A stretch of 64,000 nt of DNA from NCBI GenBank assembly GCA_016716965.1, contig JADJUP010000016.1:14612-78611 (forward strand), read 5' to 3'. The notes under the pieces are model-generated. The model did not search any database, was not told where the DNA came from, and worked only from the letters and a program-made list of their open reading frames with translations. How positions within the stretch are numbered: position 1 is the stretch's first letter; each line of letters opens with the position of its first letter. A program made the translations under genes and the position numbers. Origin of the DNA: Sulfuritalea sp. GTDB lineage: Bacteria > Pseudomonadota > Gammaproteobacteria > Burkholderiales > Rhodocyclaceae. This document shows, piece after piece, positions 43,056-52,195 of the stretch.

Positions 43056-43970
43056 ATGGCCGGCGCCAGCCTGCTCGCACTGCTCGACGACATTGCCACC
43101 ATCCTCGATGACGTGGCGCTGATGACCAAGGTCGCGGCGAAGAAGACCGCCGGCGTGCTCGGCGACGACCTCGCGCTGAACGCGCAGCAGGTGGCCGGCG
43201 TGCGCGCCGAGCGAGAGCTGCCGGTGGTGTGGGCGGTAGGCGTCGGTTCGCTGAAGAACAAGCTGATCCTGGTGCCGGCGGCGCTGGCGATCAGCGCCCT
43301 GCTGCCGGCGGCGATCACGCCGCTCTTGATGCTGGGCGGCCTCTACCTCTGTTTCGAGGGCGTGGAAAAGCTCGCGCACAAATGGCTGCATGCGGCCGGG
43401 GAAGACGAGGCCCGCCACGTCGAACAACTGGCATTACTGGCTGATCCCGCCATCGACCTGGTGGCGATGGAAAAGGACAAGATCAAGGGCGCGATACGCA
43501 CCGACTTCGTGCTCTCGGCCGAGATTATCGTCATTGCCCTGGGCACCGTGGCCGACAAGCCCTTCGCCACGCAGGTTGCGGTGCTGTCTGGCATCGGACT
43601 GCTGATGACCGTCGGCGTCTATGGCCTGGTCGCCGCCATCGTCAAGATGGACGACGCCGGTGCCTGGCTGCTGGAACGCGGCGGCCGCGTGCAGGCCGCG
43701 CTCGGCCGCGCCCTGCTGCTCACGGCGCCGAAGTTGATGAAGGCGCTGACGGTGATCGGCACGGCGGCGATGTTCCTCGTCGGCGGCGGCATCCTGATGC
43801 ACGGCCTGCCGGGCAGCCACGACCTTGTCCATGCCGTCGAAGTCGCCGCCGGGCCGCTGGCCCTGGTTGCCACCAGCCTGCTCGACATGCTGCTCGGCAT
43901 CGTCGCCGGCGCGCTGGCGCTGGCGGCGATGAAGCTGGTCGAGCGACTGCGCGGCAAGGGCGCGCACTGA
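43056..43970 (+). CDS. DUF808 family membrane protein (YedI-like)
   Basis: A 304-aa inner-membrane protein with the DUF808 start MAGASLLALLDDIATILDDVALMTKVAAKKTAGVLGDDLALNA (family signature) and five to six helices. Function unknown. AAAGGA precedes the ATG. Convergent with the methyltransferase gene, 10 bp apart. Confidence 0.92.
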   Translation: MAGASLLALLDDIATILDDVALMTKVAAKKTAGVLGDDLALNAQQVAGVRAERELPVVWAVGVGSLKNKLILVPAALAISALLPAAITPLLMLGGLYLCFEGVEKLAHKWLHAAGEDEARHVEQLALLADPAIDLVAMEKDKIKGAIRTDFVLSAEIIVIALGTVADKPFATQVAVLSGIGLLMTVGVYGLVAAIVKMDDAGAWLLERGGRVQAALGRALLLTAPKLMKALTVIGTAAMFLVGGGILMHGLPGSHDLVHAVEVAAGPLALVATSLLDMLLGIVAGALALAAMKLVERLRGKGAH

Positions 43971-43980
43971 GCGCGCGGCG

Positions 43981-45123
43981 TCAGGCGCGCTTGCGGCCCC
44001 GGACCACGAACAGCGGATCGGAAAACTCCCGCGCTGCGATGTAGCGGTCGTCGGCAGGACGCGCCGCGCCGCGCAGCGACTCGGTATGCAACTCGTCGAA
44101 GGCGGCTTCGTGGAACAGGCTCAGCACCAGTCCCATGCGTTCGAAGTCGTGCAGGCGGGACCAGACCGCGATCGCCTTGGTCGGGAACCAGCGATCGGAA
44201 AACGCCACGCAGAAGTGGCCGCCCGGCTTCAGCACGCGTCGCACTTCGGCCAGCACCTCGGCGGGGCGCACCAGGTACTCGATCGCCGCGGTGTTGAGCA
44301 CGGCATCGAAGCTGGCATCCGGCCAGGGCAGGACGGGGCAGGCGTTGAGGTCCTGCACCACGCGTTCGGCGAGGCGCGGGTTGGCGGCGAGTTCCTCGGG
44401 ATTCATGCCGAGTCCCGCCAGCGTGAGCCCGTGCAGGTCCTGCGGCAGGTGGCTGTCGATGCTGGCCATCAGGTCGAGCACGCGCATGCCGGGCCGCAGC
44501 AGGCGGCCGTAAATCGCGGCGAGTTCTCCGCGGCAACGCGCGTCGAGGTGCTGCGTCAGGCGTGGTCGGGCATGGAAGGCGACGTCCGCTTCCTCGTCCG
44601 CGCGGTTCAGCGCGCCGGGTGCGAAATAGCAGTCGCGCGCATTGGCCGGCAGGCGTTGCAGGCCGGGTCCGCAAAAAAGTTCGGCGAGGCGCAGCGCGGG
44701 CGCTGCCGGCTCGGTCGAGGGCGCGAGCACCATGCGTACCGGCGCTGCCGCCAGCGGATGGTTGGGGTCGACGCGCAGCCTGCCGTCGCCGCCATCTTCC
44801 ACCAGCCGCACCGGACGCGGGTCGCGCGGCGCGCCGAGTGCGGCGCCGAACATGCCGCAGGGATAATGGCGACCGGCCACCAGGTCGAGCGGCAGGCGCA
44901 GGCCGGAGCGGGCCACCTCGACCACCGCCAGCCCGCGCGGCTGGCACCAGGGCGCTGCGTCGAGTGCGGCTTCGGCGCCTTGGCGCGCGGCCTCGCCCGC
45001 CGCCAGCCAGCGGCCGTCGCCGTGCAGCGCGGCCGGCCGCACCAGCATGCGATCGACATGGGTGGCATGTTCGCTGTGCCATTCGAGGCGGGCTTCGAAG
45101 GCGACGACGGCGGATTCGTTCAT
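43981..45123 (-). CDS. SAM-dependent methyltransferase with N-terminal FKBP/SlyD-like domain
   Basis: A 380-aa two-part protein. The N-terminal ~140 residues (FEARLEWHSEHATHVDRMLV) look like a degenerate SlyD/FKBP-type domain; the C-terminal part is a class I methyltransferase (RVLDLMASIDSHLP, WPDASFDAVLNTAAIEYL, EVRRVLKPGGHF). Substrate unknown. It is the last gene of the long light-response operon, after a 63-bp gap holding a repeat copy, so it may be separately made. Confidence 0.78.
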   Translation of the reverse strand: MNESAVVAFEARLEWHSEHATHVDRMLVRPAALHGDGRWLAAGEAARQGAEAALDAAPWCQPRGLAVVEVARSGLRLPLDLVAGRHYPCGMFGAALGAPRDPRPVRLVEDGGDGRLRVDPNHPLAAAPVRMVLAPSTEPAAPALRLAELFCGPGLQRLPANARDCYFAPGALNRADEEADVAFHARPRLTQHLDARCRGELAAIYGRLLRPGMRVLDLMASIDSHLPQDLHGLTLAGLGMNPEELAANPRLAERVVQDLNACPVLPWPDASFDAVLNTAAIEYLVRPAEVLAEVRRVLKPGGHFCVAFSDRWFPTKAIAVWSRLHDFERMGLVLSLFHEAAFDELHTESLRGAARPADDRYIAAREFSDPLFVVRGRKRA

Positions 45124-45136
45124 CGCCCGCCACCCC

Positions 45137-45164
45137 CGAAAGTCGGCGCCCGCGACACGGCGCG
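45137..45164 (+). repeat. Dispersed 24-bp repeat, copy 9 (intergenic)
   Basis: CGAAAGTCGGCGCCCGCGAC then ACGGCGCG, between the NTF2-like and methyltransferase genes, in antisense orientation to both. Confidence 0.75.
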
Positions 45165-45186
45165 ACGGGGCATGCCGCGCCGCATC

Positions 45187-45627
45187 TCAGGCGCGTCCCA
45201 TGCGCTGCAGGCCGCGCATCAGCGCGCCCAGCACCGGCAGCCTGGCATACAGCTCTTCGGCGGCATCCCAGTAGTCGCGGTGCATTGCCACCTTGCCGGC
45301 GGCGTCGAAGCGCAGGTGGCTGCTGCCGCGTATGCGGAACGGCTGCGGCCGCCGTCCGCGGCGCAGGAAATGGAATTCCCACAGCAGCATCATGCCGCCC
45401 TCGTCACCCTCGCCGCTGAAGCGGCCGGTGACGACGAAGCGCGGCGCCTCGACCTGGACGAACATGTGTTCGAAGATGCGGGTGATCGCGGCGATGCCGC
45501 GTACCTCGTTGAAGGGGTCCTTGAATTCGGCATCGGCGGCATAGAAATCACCCAGCCGCTTCACGCTCTGCGGACTCAGGGTTTCGAACCAGTCGATGAG
45601 GGCTTGCGGGTCGTTCATGGCGGTCAC
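45187..45627 (-). CDS. NTF2-like / SnoaL-like family protein
   Basis: A 146-aa cone-fold protein: LIDWFETLSPQSVKRLGDFYAADAEFKDPFNEVRG, then HMFVQVEAPRFVVTGR and HRDYWDAAEELY, typical of the nuclear transport factor 2-like group found next to these lipid genes. Could bind or isomerise a small lipid-derived molecule. GTG start with GTGA overlap; ATG at 45618 possible. Confidence 0.88.
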   Translation of the reverse strand: MTAMNDPQALIDWFETLSPQSVKRLGDFYAADAEFKDPFNEVRGIAAITRIFEHMFVQVEAPRFVVTGRFSGEGDEGGMMLLWEFHFLRRGRRPQPFRIRGSSHLRFDAAGKVAMHRDYWDAAEELYARLPVLGALMRGLQRMGRA

Positions 45628-46391
45628 AGTCGGGTGAAGCGGCGCACCAGCGCGAAGTAGAGGCCGTAGGGCAGCAGGCGCAACAGTTTCAGCCAGTGCG
45701 TGAAGCGGCGCGGAAAGTGTATTTCGAAATCGCCGCGGGCGAAGCCGGCGATGATTTCTTCCGCCGCCTGTTGCGGGCTGATCAGCGCCGGCATCTGGAA
45801 ATCGTTGGCGGCGGTCATCGGCGTCGCGACGAAGCCGGGGTTGATGACATAGACCGACAGGCCGCGCGGAGCGAGATCGAGGTACAGGGTTTCGGCGAAG
45901 TTGATCAGTGCCGCCTTGGTCGGGCCGTAGGCCGCCGCCTTCGGCAGGCCGCGATAGCCGGCCACGCTGGAGACGAAGGCCAGGGCGCCATTGCCCTGCT
46001 GCAGCAGGCGCGGGATCAGCACGGCTGAGGCCGCCATCGGCGCGCGCAGGTTGATCGCCAGCAGCCGGTCGATGTCGTTTGGATCAAGCTGCCAGGCGCG
46101 CATCGGCGCATAGGCGCCGGCGCAAAACAGCACCAGGTCGATGCCGCCCCAGGCCTTGAACAGATCGTCGGCGGCAGCGGCGAAGGCGGCGTCGTCGTTG
46201 AAATCGAAGGCCAGCACGCGCGCTTCCTCGCGGTCGCCAGCCAGGGTGTGCAAGGCCTCGGACCGCCGCGCCGAAACGGCGACAAGGGCGCCGCGCTGCC
46301 ACAGCGCCGTCGCCAGTGCCGCACCGATCCCCGACGAAGCACCGATGATCCAGACGCGCTGCGCCGTCCAGTCGCGGACGGGCTTGTTCAT
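45624..46391 (-). CDS. Short-chain dehydrogenase/reductase
   Basis: A 255-aa SDR: cofactor motif GASSGIGAALA, NAG-type motif LFCAGAYAP, catalytic Ser and YxxxK in SSVAGYRGLPKAAAYGPTKAAL. Corresponds to the COG0300 dehydrogenase seen in singlet-oxygen/light-induced lipid clusters. ATGG overlap with DUF3833. Confidence 0.93.
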   Translation of the reverse strand: MNKPVRDWTAQRVWIIGASSGIGAALATALWQRGALVAVSARRSEALHTLAGDREEARVLAFDFNDDAAFAAAADDLFKAWGGIDLVLFCAGAYAPMRAWQLDPNDIDRLLAINLRAPMAASAVLIPRLLQQGNGALAFVSSVAGYRGLPKAAAYGPTKAALINFAETLYLDLAPRGLSVYVINPGFVATPMTAANDFQMPALISPQQAAEEIIAGFARGDFEIHFPRRFTHWLKLLRLLPYGLYFALVRRFTRL

Positions 46392-46942
46392 GGTGTCCTG
46401 CGCTTGAGCGAAAGCGTGACTTCGCCCAAGGCGAAACCGTACTTGCTCATCAGCGAACGGTTGAGCATGACCTGGTCGTCGACCAGGAACATCCAGTCGT
46501 CGAAGTCGACGTGGATGACCTTGCCGTCCACCGGCAACGCCAGCACGTAGCGCCAGCGCAGCGCATTGCCGGCGGTCACGCCCAGCGCCTCGCCGACCAC
46601 GTCGCCGGCGGTGCCGATGAAGCGTCCGCCGCCGGTGTCGCGCAGGGTCCACACGCGGCGCGGCGGGTTGCCGCCCTGTTCGCCATCGGACCAGGTGAAG
46701 CGCTCGTCGAGCGTGCCGGTGTCGCCCTGCCACTTCGCTTCGATGACGACGTGGAAACGCTTGATCACCTTGCCCGAGCGGTCCTGGAACATGCCCCAGC
46801 CGTCCACCGTGCCGGAGAAGAATTTGCGCATATCGAGTTGCGGCGTTTCGGCGCGGTACTGCTCGACGTCGATGCCGGCGCAGCCGCCGAGGACGAGCGC
46901 CGTGAGCAGGGCGGCGACGAACCCGCGAATGGATCGGATCAT
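46388..46942 (-). CDS. DUF3833 lipoprotein (lipocalin-like)
   Basis: A 184-aa protein with lipobox LVLGGC (Cys ~ residue 21) and the DUF3833 core: FFSGTVDGWGMFQDRSGKVIKRFHV, DERFTWSDGE, MFLVDDQVMLNRSLMSKYGF. Probably holds a lipid at the membrane. Fixed companion of the cfa/DUF1365 genes. Start overlaps the transporter stop by 4 bp. Confidence 0.9.
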   Translation of the reverse strand: MIRSIRGFVAALLTALVLGGCAGIDVEQYRAETPQLDMRKFFSGTVDGWGMFQDRSGKVIKRFHVVIEAKWQGDTGTLDERFTWSDGEQGGNPPRRVWTLRDTGGGRFIGTAGDVVGEALGVTAGNALRWRYVLALPVDGKVIHVDFDDWMFLVDDQVMLNRSLMSKYGFALGEVTLSLKRRTP

Positions 46943-48228
46943 GTTGGCTTTCCTTCGAATTGATGCCGCCAGCGCCACAGCAGCAGCAGGGAGATGACTT
47001 TGATCGCGGCCGGCAGCAGGGCGTAGGTGGCCGCCAGCGCCACCAGCCCCTGGCTCGCCGTGTCGCCGGCGCCGACTTTGTAGCCGAAGAGCGCGACCAG
47101 CGGCAGGGCGATGCCGGCGGCCAGCGCGAGGTTGAATTTGGTGACGAAGTTCCACACGCCGAAGTAGGCGCCGGCGCCCGCTGCCGCGCGTCCGGCACGA
47201 TGGCCCGCAGTTCGCAGCTCGGCCAGCAGGTCGGCCAGCAGCGCCGGCGGCAGCGCCAGTTCGGCGCCCAGCGCGGCGCCGCTGGCGGCGCAGATCAGGC
47301 CGAAGGCGATGCCGTCGCCGGCGTCGAGCAGGAAGGCCCAGACGAAGCTGGCGATCGCCAGCACCATGCTCGCCATCCAGGCGCGCACCTTGCCGTGGCG
47401 GCGGGCGAGCGCAACCCAGCCCGGCAGGGCGAGGCCGCCGCAGACGAAGTAGATGACGAGGAACAGCCCCTGCCATTCCTGCAGGCGCAACACGTCGGCA
47501 ATGAAGAACAGTACCAGCGTCGCCGGGATCGCCGAGGCGATCCCGCCCGTGGCGAGCACGACCAGCAGGCGGCCGAAGCGCGGGTCGTCGAAAACGGCGG
47601 ACAGCGGTAGTGGCGGCCCGCTTCCGGTTGCCGCCGCCGCGGCGGGCGGGGCGCCGGCGAAGGTGGCCAGCGCGGCGATCGCAAGTATCGGCACGAACAC
47701 CCAGCCCAGATGCCGCAGCGCGGTGGCGGCATCGGCGGCAAGCAGCGACGGCAGGGCGGCGGCCACCACTACGCCGCCCAGCGCGAATATTTCGCGCGCG
47801 GCGGTGACGCGCACGCGCTCCTGCGGCGTTTCGCCGATCTCGGCGCCCCAGGCGTGGTAGTTGATGGTGGCCAGGCTGAAGCCGATGAAGGTCAGCGCCA
47901 GGGTGACCACCAGCCATACAGTCCCGCCGTTCTCCGGCGGGGCCAGCAGCGCGGCCATTCCCAGTGCGAGCAGCGGCAGGGCGCAGGCGATCAGGCGGCG
48001 GCGGTTGCCCAGCCGGTCGCTCCACCGTCCCAGCAGCGGGTCGATCAGCGCATCGGCGAAACGTGTCAGCAGCAGCACGGCGCCGACCAGGGCCAGCGGC
48101 AGCCCGACGCTGTCGGCATAGAGTTGCGGCACATGCACGTAGAGCGGCAGGGCGGCGAAGGCCAGCGGAAAGCCGAGCGCGCCGTAGGCCACCATCTGCC
48201 GCGTCGGCACCGCGCCGGCGGACATCAT
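46939..48228 (-). CDS. MFS transporter (GPH/COG2211 type)
   Basis: A 429-aa transporter with about 12 helices; GRWSDRLGNRRRLIACALP is the loop 2-3 signature and NYHAWGAEIGETPQERVRV follows helix 4. Homologues occur in the same lipid cluster in other proteobacteria; substrate unknown. The loop before the last helices (residues ~382-391, KVGAGDTASQG) is encoded by the dispersed repeat. Confidence 0.9.
   Translation of the reverse strand: MMSAGAVPTRQMVAYGALGFPLAFAALPLYVHVPQLYADSVGLPLALVGAVLLLTRFADALIDPLLGRWSDRLGNRRRLIACALPLLALGMAALLAPPENGGTVWLVVTLALTFIGFSLATINYHAWGAEIGETPQERVRVTAAREIFALGGVVVAAALPSLLAADAATALRHLGWVFVPILAIAALATFAGAPPAAAAATGSGPPLPLSAVFDDPRFGRLLVVLATGGIASAIPATLVLFFIADVLRLQEWQGLFLVIYFVCGGLALPGWVALARRHGKVRAWMASMVLAIASFVWAFLLDAGDGIAFGLICAASGAALGAELALPPALLADLLAELRTAGHRAGRAAAGAGAYFGVWNFVTKFNLALAAGIALPLVALFGYKVGAGDTASQGLVALAATYALLPAAIKVISLLLLWRWRHQFEGKPT
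47056..47083 (-). repeat. Dispersed 24-bp repeat, copy 10 (coding, MFS loop)
   Basis: Minus strand: AAAGTCGGCGCCGGCGACAC then GGCG. Encodes YKVGAGDTAS, sense to the gene. Confidence 0.8.
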
Positions 48229-48734
48229 CCCGCTCCCAGCAGGCTGGCGCGCAGCGCCGGTTCGCGCGTGCGCGGGTCGAGCCAGATGGCGAAGAAGGCG
48301 CGGGCGAAATCGACGTCGTCGATGCGCCCGGTGAGCCTGCCCTGGTGGTAGAACTCGGCGCCGCGCTGCGGCAGGTGCAGGCCGTGGATCACGTCGCCCT
48401 CGCGCACATCGGGAAAGACGCGCTCCAGCTCGAGCTTCCAGCGCGCCAGGCGCGCGTCGTCGGCGCTGCCCAGGCGCTGCATTTCCTCGATGCTGGCCTG
48501 CACCAGGCGTGCCGATGGAATGTCGCGCGCATAGCGCAGTTCCAGCGCGTAGGGCAGGTCCGCCTGCCAGCGTCCCTGCGGCGCCCAGAGGCTGGCCTGG
48601 TACAGGCGGAAGCCGAACCAGCGCATTTCGCCCTGGCCCTGGATGCGCCACTCCGGCGGCAACACCGCCGCTGCGCCGCCGGCAATCAGCAGCAGGCCGA
48701 AGCCCGCGATCCAGCGGCGCAGGGCAGGTTTCAC
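48225..48734 (-). CDS. Chalcone isomerase-like exported protein
   Basis: A 169-aa protein with an N-terminal hydrophobic segment (IAGFGLLLIAGGAAAVL) and a chalcone isomerase-like domain: WFGFRLYQASLWAP, PYALELRYARDIPSARLV, REGDVIHGLHLPQRGAEFYHQG. Periplasmic lipid binding is likely. GTG start in a GTGA overlap with the methyltransferase gene. Confidence 0.85.
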   Translation of the reverse strand: MKPALRRWIAGFGLLLIAGGAAAVLPPEWRIQGQGEMRWFGFRLYQASLWAPQGRWQADLPYALELRYARDIPSARLVQASIEEMQRLGSADDARLARWKLELERVFPDVREGDVIHGLHLPQRGAEFYHQGRLTGRIDDVDFARAFFAIWLDPRTREPALRASLLGAG

Positions 48735-49969
48735 GTGCGGGGCTTTTCCAGCAGAAACTGGTAGACGTCGGTGGCGCCGCTGCGGAAGCCGGCTTCGCAA
48801 TAGGCCAGGTAGAAGCGCCACAGGCGGCGGAAGCGCGCATCGAACCCCTGCGCCGCGATTTCCGGCCAGGCCGCCTCGAAGTTGCCCTGCCAGTGCGCCA
48901 GGGTGCGCGCGTAGTCCATGCCGAAGGCGTGGCGATCCAGCACGGAAAAGTCGGCGCTGGCGGCACGGCGTTCGAAGACCTCGGGCGAGGGCAGCATGCC
49001 GCCGGGGAAGATGTGGCGCTGGATGAAGTCGGTGCCGCGCCGGTAGGCGCCGAAGCGCTCGTTGGCGATGGTGATGGTCTGTACCGCGGCGCGTCCGCCC
49101 GGCTTCAGGCAGCGCTCGAGCTGCTGGAAGTAGCTCGGCCAGAAGCGCTCGCCGACCGCCTCGAACATTTCGATCGAAACGACATGGTCATACTGGCCGC
49201 GCAGGTCGCGGTAATCCGTCAGGGAGAACTCGGCGAGGTCGGCGAAGCCCCGGCGCTGCGCGCGCGCCTGCGACCATTCCAGTTGCGAGGGCGACAGGGT
49301 GATGCCGTGCACCTTGCAGCCGAACTCGGTGGCGGCGATTTCGGCCAGCCCGCCCCAGCCGCAGCCGATTTCGAGGATCGTGTCGCCGGGCTTCGGGTCG
49401 AGCTGTTTCAGCAGGCGGAAATACTTGCGCAATTGGCCCTGCAGCAGCGTCATGCCCGGCTGTTCGCTGAACAGCGCCGAGGAGTAGCTCATGCTCGGGT
49501 CGAGCCAGAGCTTGTAGAAATCGTTGCCCAGGTCGTAGTGGGCGAGGATGTTGCGCTTCGAGCCGGCGCGGGTATTGCTGCGCAGCAGGTGGCGCAGGCG
49601 ATGGCCGAGGACCGGCAGCCAGCTGCCGTGCACGGCGCGCGCCAGTTTGCCGCGGTTCTCGGCGAGCAGGGTGAGCAGCTCGGCCAGGTTGTCGCTGTGC
49701 CAGTCGCCGTCGATCCAGCTCTCGCCGAAGCCGATGTCGCCTTCCGCCAGTACGCGCTGGAACACGCGTTCGTCATTGACTTCGAGCGTGGCGCGTTCGG
49801 CGCCATGGCCGAGCGTGAGATTCTGCCCGCCGGGCAGGGCGAGGCGCAGGCTGCCACCTTCGATGTTCTGCAGCAGCTTGATCGCGGTGCGCGTTGCCGG
49901 CGCCAGGGACGACGGGACTGTGGCGCGTTGGCGCGACAGCGGAAGGGAATTCGAAACCAGGGTGTTCAT
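48731..49969 (-). CDS. Cyclopropane-fatty-acyl-phospholipid synthase family methyltransferase
   Basis: A 412-aa SAM-dependent lipid methyltransferase: SKRNILAHYDLGNDFYKLWLDPSMSYS, LEIGCGWGGLAEIA, SIEMFEAVGERFW and FIQRHIFPGGMLPS. Members of this cluster methylate unsaturated membrane lipids, in some species toward furan fatty acids that quench singlet oxygen. Residues ~332-342 (RRAASADF) coincide with an antisense copy of the dispersed repeat. Confidence 0.92.
   Translation of the reverse strand: MNTLVSNSLPLSRQRATVPSSLAPATRTAIKLLQNIEGGSLRLALPGGQNLTLGHGAERATLEVNDERVFQRVLAEGDIGFGESWIDGDWHSDNLAELLTLLAENRGKLARAVHGSWLPVLGHRLRHLLRSNTRAGSKRNILAHYDLGNDFYKLWLDPSMSYSSALFSEQPGMTLLQGQLRKYFRLLKQLDPKPGDTILEIGCGWGGLAEIAATEFGCKVHGITLSPSQLEWSQARAQRRGFADLAEFSLTDYRDLRGQYDHVVSIEMFEAVGERFWPSYFQQLERCLKPGGRAAVQTITIANERFGAYRRGTDFIQRHIFPGGMLPSPEVFERRAASADFSVLDRHAFGMDYARTLAHWQGNFEAAWPEIAAQGFDARFRRLWRFYLAYCEAGFRSGATDVYQFLLEKPRT
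48943..48975 (+). repeat. Dispersed 24-bp repeat, copy 11 (coding, antisense)
   Basis: GGAAAAGTCGGCGCTGGCGG then CACGGCG, plus strand, inside a minus-strand gene, where it encodes RRAASADFS. Confidence 0.78.
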
Positions 49970-50733
49970 CGGGTGGTCTCCTGCAGGGGAGGTTGCGGAC
50001 GGGAATGGAAAACGGCGCGTTTCAGCCACAGCTGCACGGCCTGCCAGTGGATGCGCCAGACGACGGCGAGCGTCAGCAGCGGCTGGCGCAGCAGCGCGCC
50101 GCGCGCGGTGGCGGCGTCGAGGACATGCGGCATGCCTTGCAGCGAGGTGGCCAGCACGCGTTCGCCATCGAGCCAGTAGTCGAGCTCGACGCGGCGGCGC
50201 TGGGCACTCAGGTCGAAGCGGAAGCGGTATTCGCCGGCGACCGGGAAGAAGGGCGAGACATGGAAGATCTTGCGCGCCGTCAGCGTGTCGGCGGCCGTGA
50301 TCGGGCGCTGGTCGGCGTGGGCGACGAGGTAGTTGTGATGATCGCCGAAGGTGTTGCGGACTTCCGCCAGTACCGCGCGCAAGGCGCCGTTGCGGTCATG
50401 GCAGAACCAGAAGCTGACCGGATTGAAAACGAAGCCGAACAGGCGCGGAAAGGCCTGCAGCACCACTTCGCCGTCGGCCGTGTCTATGCCTTCGGCGGCC
50501 AGCAAAGCGCGGATCCAGGGCTCCGGCGGCGAGCCGTCGCGCGCGCCGTGATCGCGGTAGCGCAGCGAGAGCGGGCGGGCGCGCTCGACGCCGAACCAGC
50601 GGTTGCCGGCATCCCGCAATTGCGACAGCGGCAGCGCGAGGAAGAACAGCGGATAGACGAAGCGGTGCGCGGCAGGACTTTGCCCGGCGGCAAAGCGTGC
50701 GTGCATTACGGTGCCGGTGCACAGCATCGGCAT
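49966..50733 (-). CDS. DUF1365 family protein
   Basis: A 255-aa protein with DUF1365 signatures: GTVMHARF, YPLFFLALPL, LFGFVFNPVSFWFCHD, ALRAVLAEVRNTFGDHHNYLV and KIFHVSPFFPVAGEYRF. Fixed partner of the flavin amine-oxidase and methyltransferase genes; biochemical role not settled. Starts at 50733 (ATG) or 50727. Confidence 0.92.
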   Translation of the reverse strand: MPMLCTGTVMHARFAAGQSPAAHRFVYPLFFLALPLSQLRDAGNRWFGVERARPLSLRYRDHGARDGSPPEPWIRALLAAEGIDTADGEVVLQAFPRLFGFVFNPVSFWFCHDRNGALRAVLAEVRNTFGDHHNYLVAHADQRPITAADTLTARKIFHVSPFFPVAGEYRFRFDLSAQRRRVELDYWLDGERVLATSLQGMPHVLDAATARGALLRQPLLTLAVVWRIHWQAVQLWLKRAVFHSRPQPPLQETTR

Positions 50734-50754
50734 CACGGCAACGGCCCAAGTGGA

Positions 50755-50890
50755 ATCCGCAGATTACGCAGATTTCGCAGATCGAACACCGAAGTCGCCG
50801 GCGTCCGCGACTCGCTCGGCAGCTGGTGCGGCCATACCGGGGCGCGCTTTGATCCATCTGCGCAAATCGGCGAAATCTGCGGATGGGATT
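50755..50890. repeat. CGCAGATT-type inverted repeat, copy 2
   Basis: Left arm ATCCGCAGATTACGCAGATT with a further TCGCAGAT, right arm ATCTGCGCAAATCGGCGAAA with TCTGCGGAT. It sits in the only large gap of the operon, between DUF1365 and the flavoprotein gene. Confidence 0.7.
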
Positions 50891-50902
50891 CCTTTTCGAT
50901 GT

Positions 50903-52195
50903 TCATGCCGCGCTTTCGAGGCCCTTGGTTGAAGCTTGCCAGGGCGCGCGGCTGCCGAGGCGATTCGCCACTGCCAGCGCCGAGGTGAGTCCGTCCTCGT
51001 GGAAGCCGTAGCCGCCCCAGGCGCCGCAGAACCACAGGCGCTCGACGCCCTGGATGGCATCGAGCTGCGCCTGGGCGCCGATCGCCGCCTGGTCGAACAG
51101 CGGATGGTCGTAGTCCCAGTCGCCGATCACCTTGGCCGGGTCGGGCTCGATGTGCGGGTTGAGCGAGACGACGACCGGCGTTTGTGTCGGCAAGGGCTGC
51201 AGGTGGTTGATCAGGTAGGAGACGCTGACCGGCTGCTCGCCGCCGCGTTGTGCGCTTCCGCCTGGTGCGCCGGCCATGTAGTTCCACGCCGACCAGACGC
51301 GTTCGTCGCGCGGCAGCAGGCGGGCGTCGGTATGCAGCACGGCGCGGTTGGGCTGGTAGCGGATGGCGCCGAGGATGCGCCGCTCCGCGGCACTGGCTGC
51401 GGTGCCGAGCAGGGCCAGCGCCTGGTCGCTGTGGCAGGCCAGCACGACTTCGTCGAAGCGCTCGCAGTCGCCGCCGGGCAGGCCGAGCCAGACGCCGTCG
51501 GCATCGCGCAGCACCGATTTCACCGGCGTCGCCAGGCGCACGTCGGGCAGCGTCGCGGCGATGCGTTCGACATACTCGCGGCCGCCGCCCCTGACCGTCT
51601 GCCACTGCGGCCGATCGGTGATCTGCAGCAGGCCGTGGTTGCGGGCGAAGCGGACGAAGGTGGTCAGCGGGTAGTCGAGCATGGCCTGCGTCGGGCAGGA
51701 CCAGATCGCCGCCGCCATCGGCAGCAGGTACCAGTCGCGGAATTCCGCGCTGTAGCGCTCGCGTGACAGGTAGTCGCCCAGGGTGACTTCCGGTAGCGCA
51801 GCGGCGGTCTCGCGGTTGAAGCGCAGCGTGTCCTGCAGCATGCGCCAGAAGCCGGGCCGCGCCAGGTTGCGCTTCTGCGCGAACAAGGTGGCCAGGCTGG
51901 AGCCGGCCCATTCGAGGTCTGGTTCCGCCATGCTGACGGCAAAGGACATGTCGCTGGCGACGGTGTCGACCTTCAGTTCGCGGAACAGCGCAGTCAGGTT
52001 CGGGTAGGTGCGATGGTTGAACACCAGGAAGCCGGTATCCACCGGGAAGCGCGCGCCATCGACTTCGATGTCGACCGTATGGGTATGACCGCCGAGGTAG
52101 TCGCCGGCCTCGAACAGCGTGACGTCATGCTGCCGATTCAGCAGCCATGCTGCGGACAGGCCGGAGATGCCGGCGCCGACGACGGCGATTTTCAT
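50903..52195 (-). CDS. FAD-dependent amine-oxidase-type oxidoreductase (COG2907)
   Basis: A 430-aa flavoprotein: dinucleotide motif VVGAGISGLSAAWLL, FEAGDYLGGHTHTV, NHRTYPNLTALF, C-terminal FCGAWGGYGFHEDGL. The COG2907 enzymes lie beside cfa and DUF1365 genes and act on methylated fatty acids in the furan fatty acid route of Rhodobacter. Start overlaps a 37-codon gene by 4 bp. Confidence 0.92.
   Translation of the reverse strand: MKIAVVGAGISGLSAAWLLNRQHDVTLFEAGDYLGGHTHTVDIEVDGARFPVDTGFLVFNHRTYPNLTALFRELKVDTVASDMSFAVSMAEPDLEWAGSSLATLFAQKRNLARPGFWRMLQDTLRFNRETAAALPEVTLGDYLSRERYSAEFRDWYLLPMAAAIWSCPTQAMLDYPLTTFVRFARNHGLLQITDRPQWQTVRGGGREYVERIAATLPDVRLATPVKSVLRDADGVWLGLPGGDCERFDEVVLACHSDQALALLGTAASAAERRILGAIRYQPNRAVLHTDARLLPRDERVWSAWNYMAGAPGGSAQRGGEQPVSVSYLINHLQPLPTQTPVVVSLNPHIEPDPAKVIGDWDYDHPLFDQAAIGAQAQLDAIQGVERLWFCGAWGGYGFHEDGLTSALAVANRLGSRAPWQASTKGLESAA

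Noticed and set aside
52160..52195. GTCGTCGGCGCCGGC in the flavoprotein start
   Set aside because: Encodes the dinucleotide motif VVGAG; expected from function.
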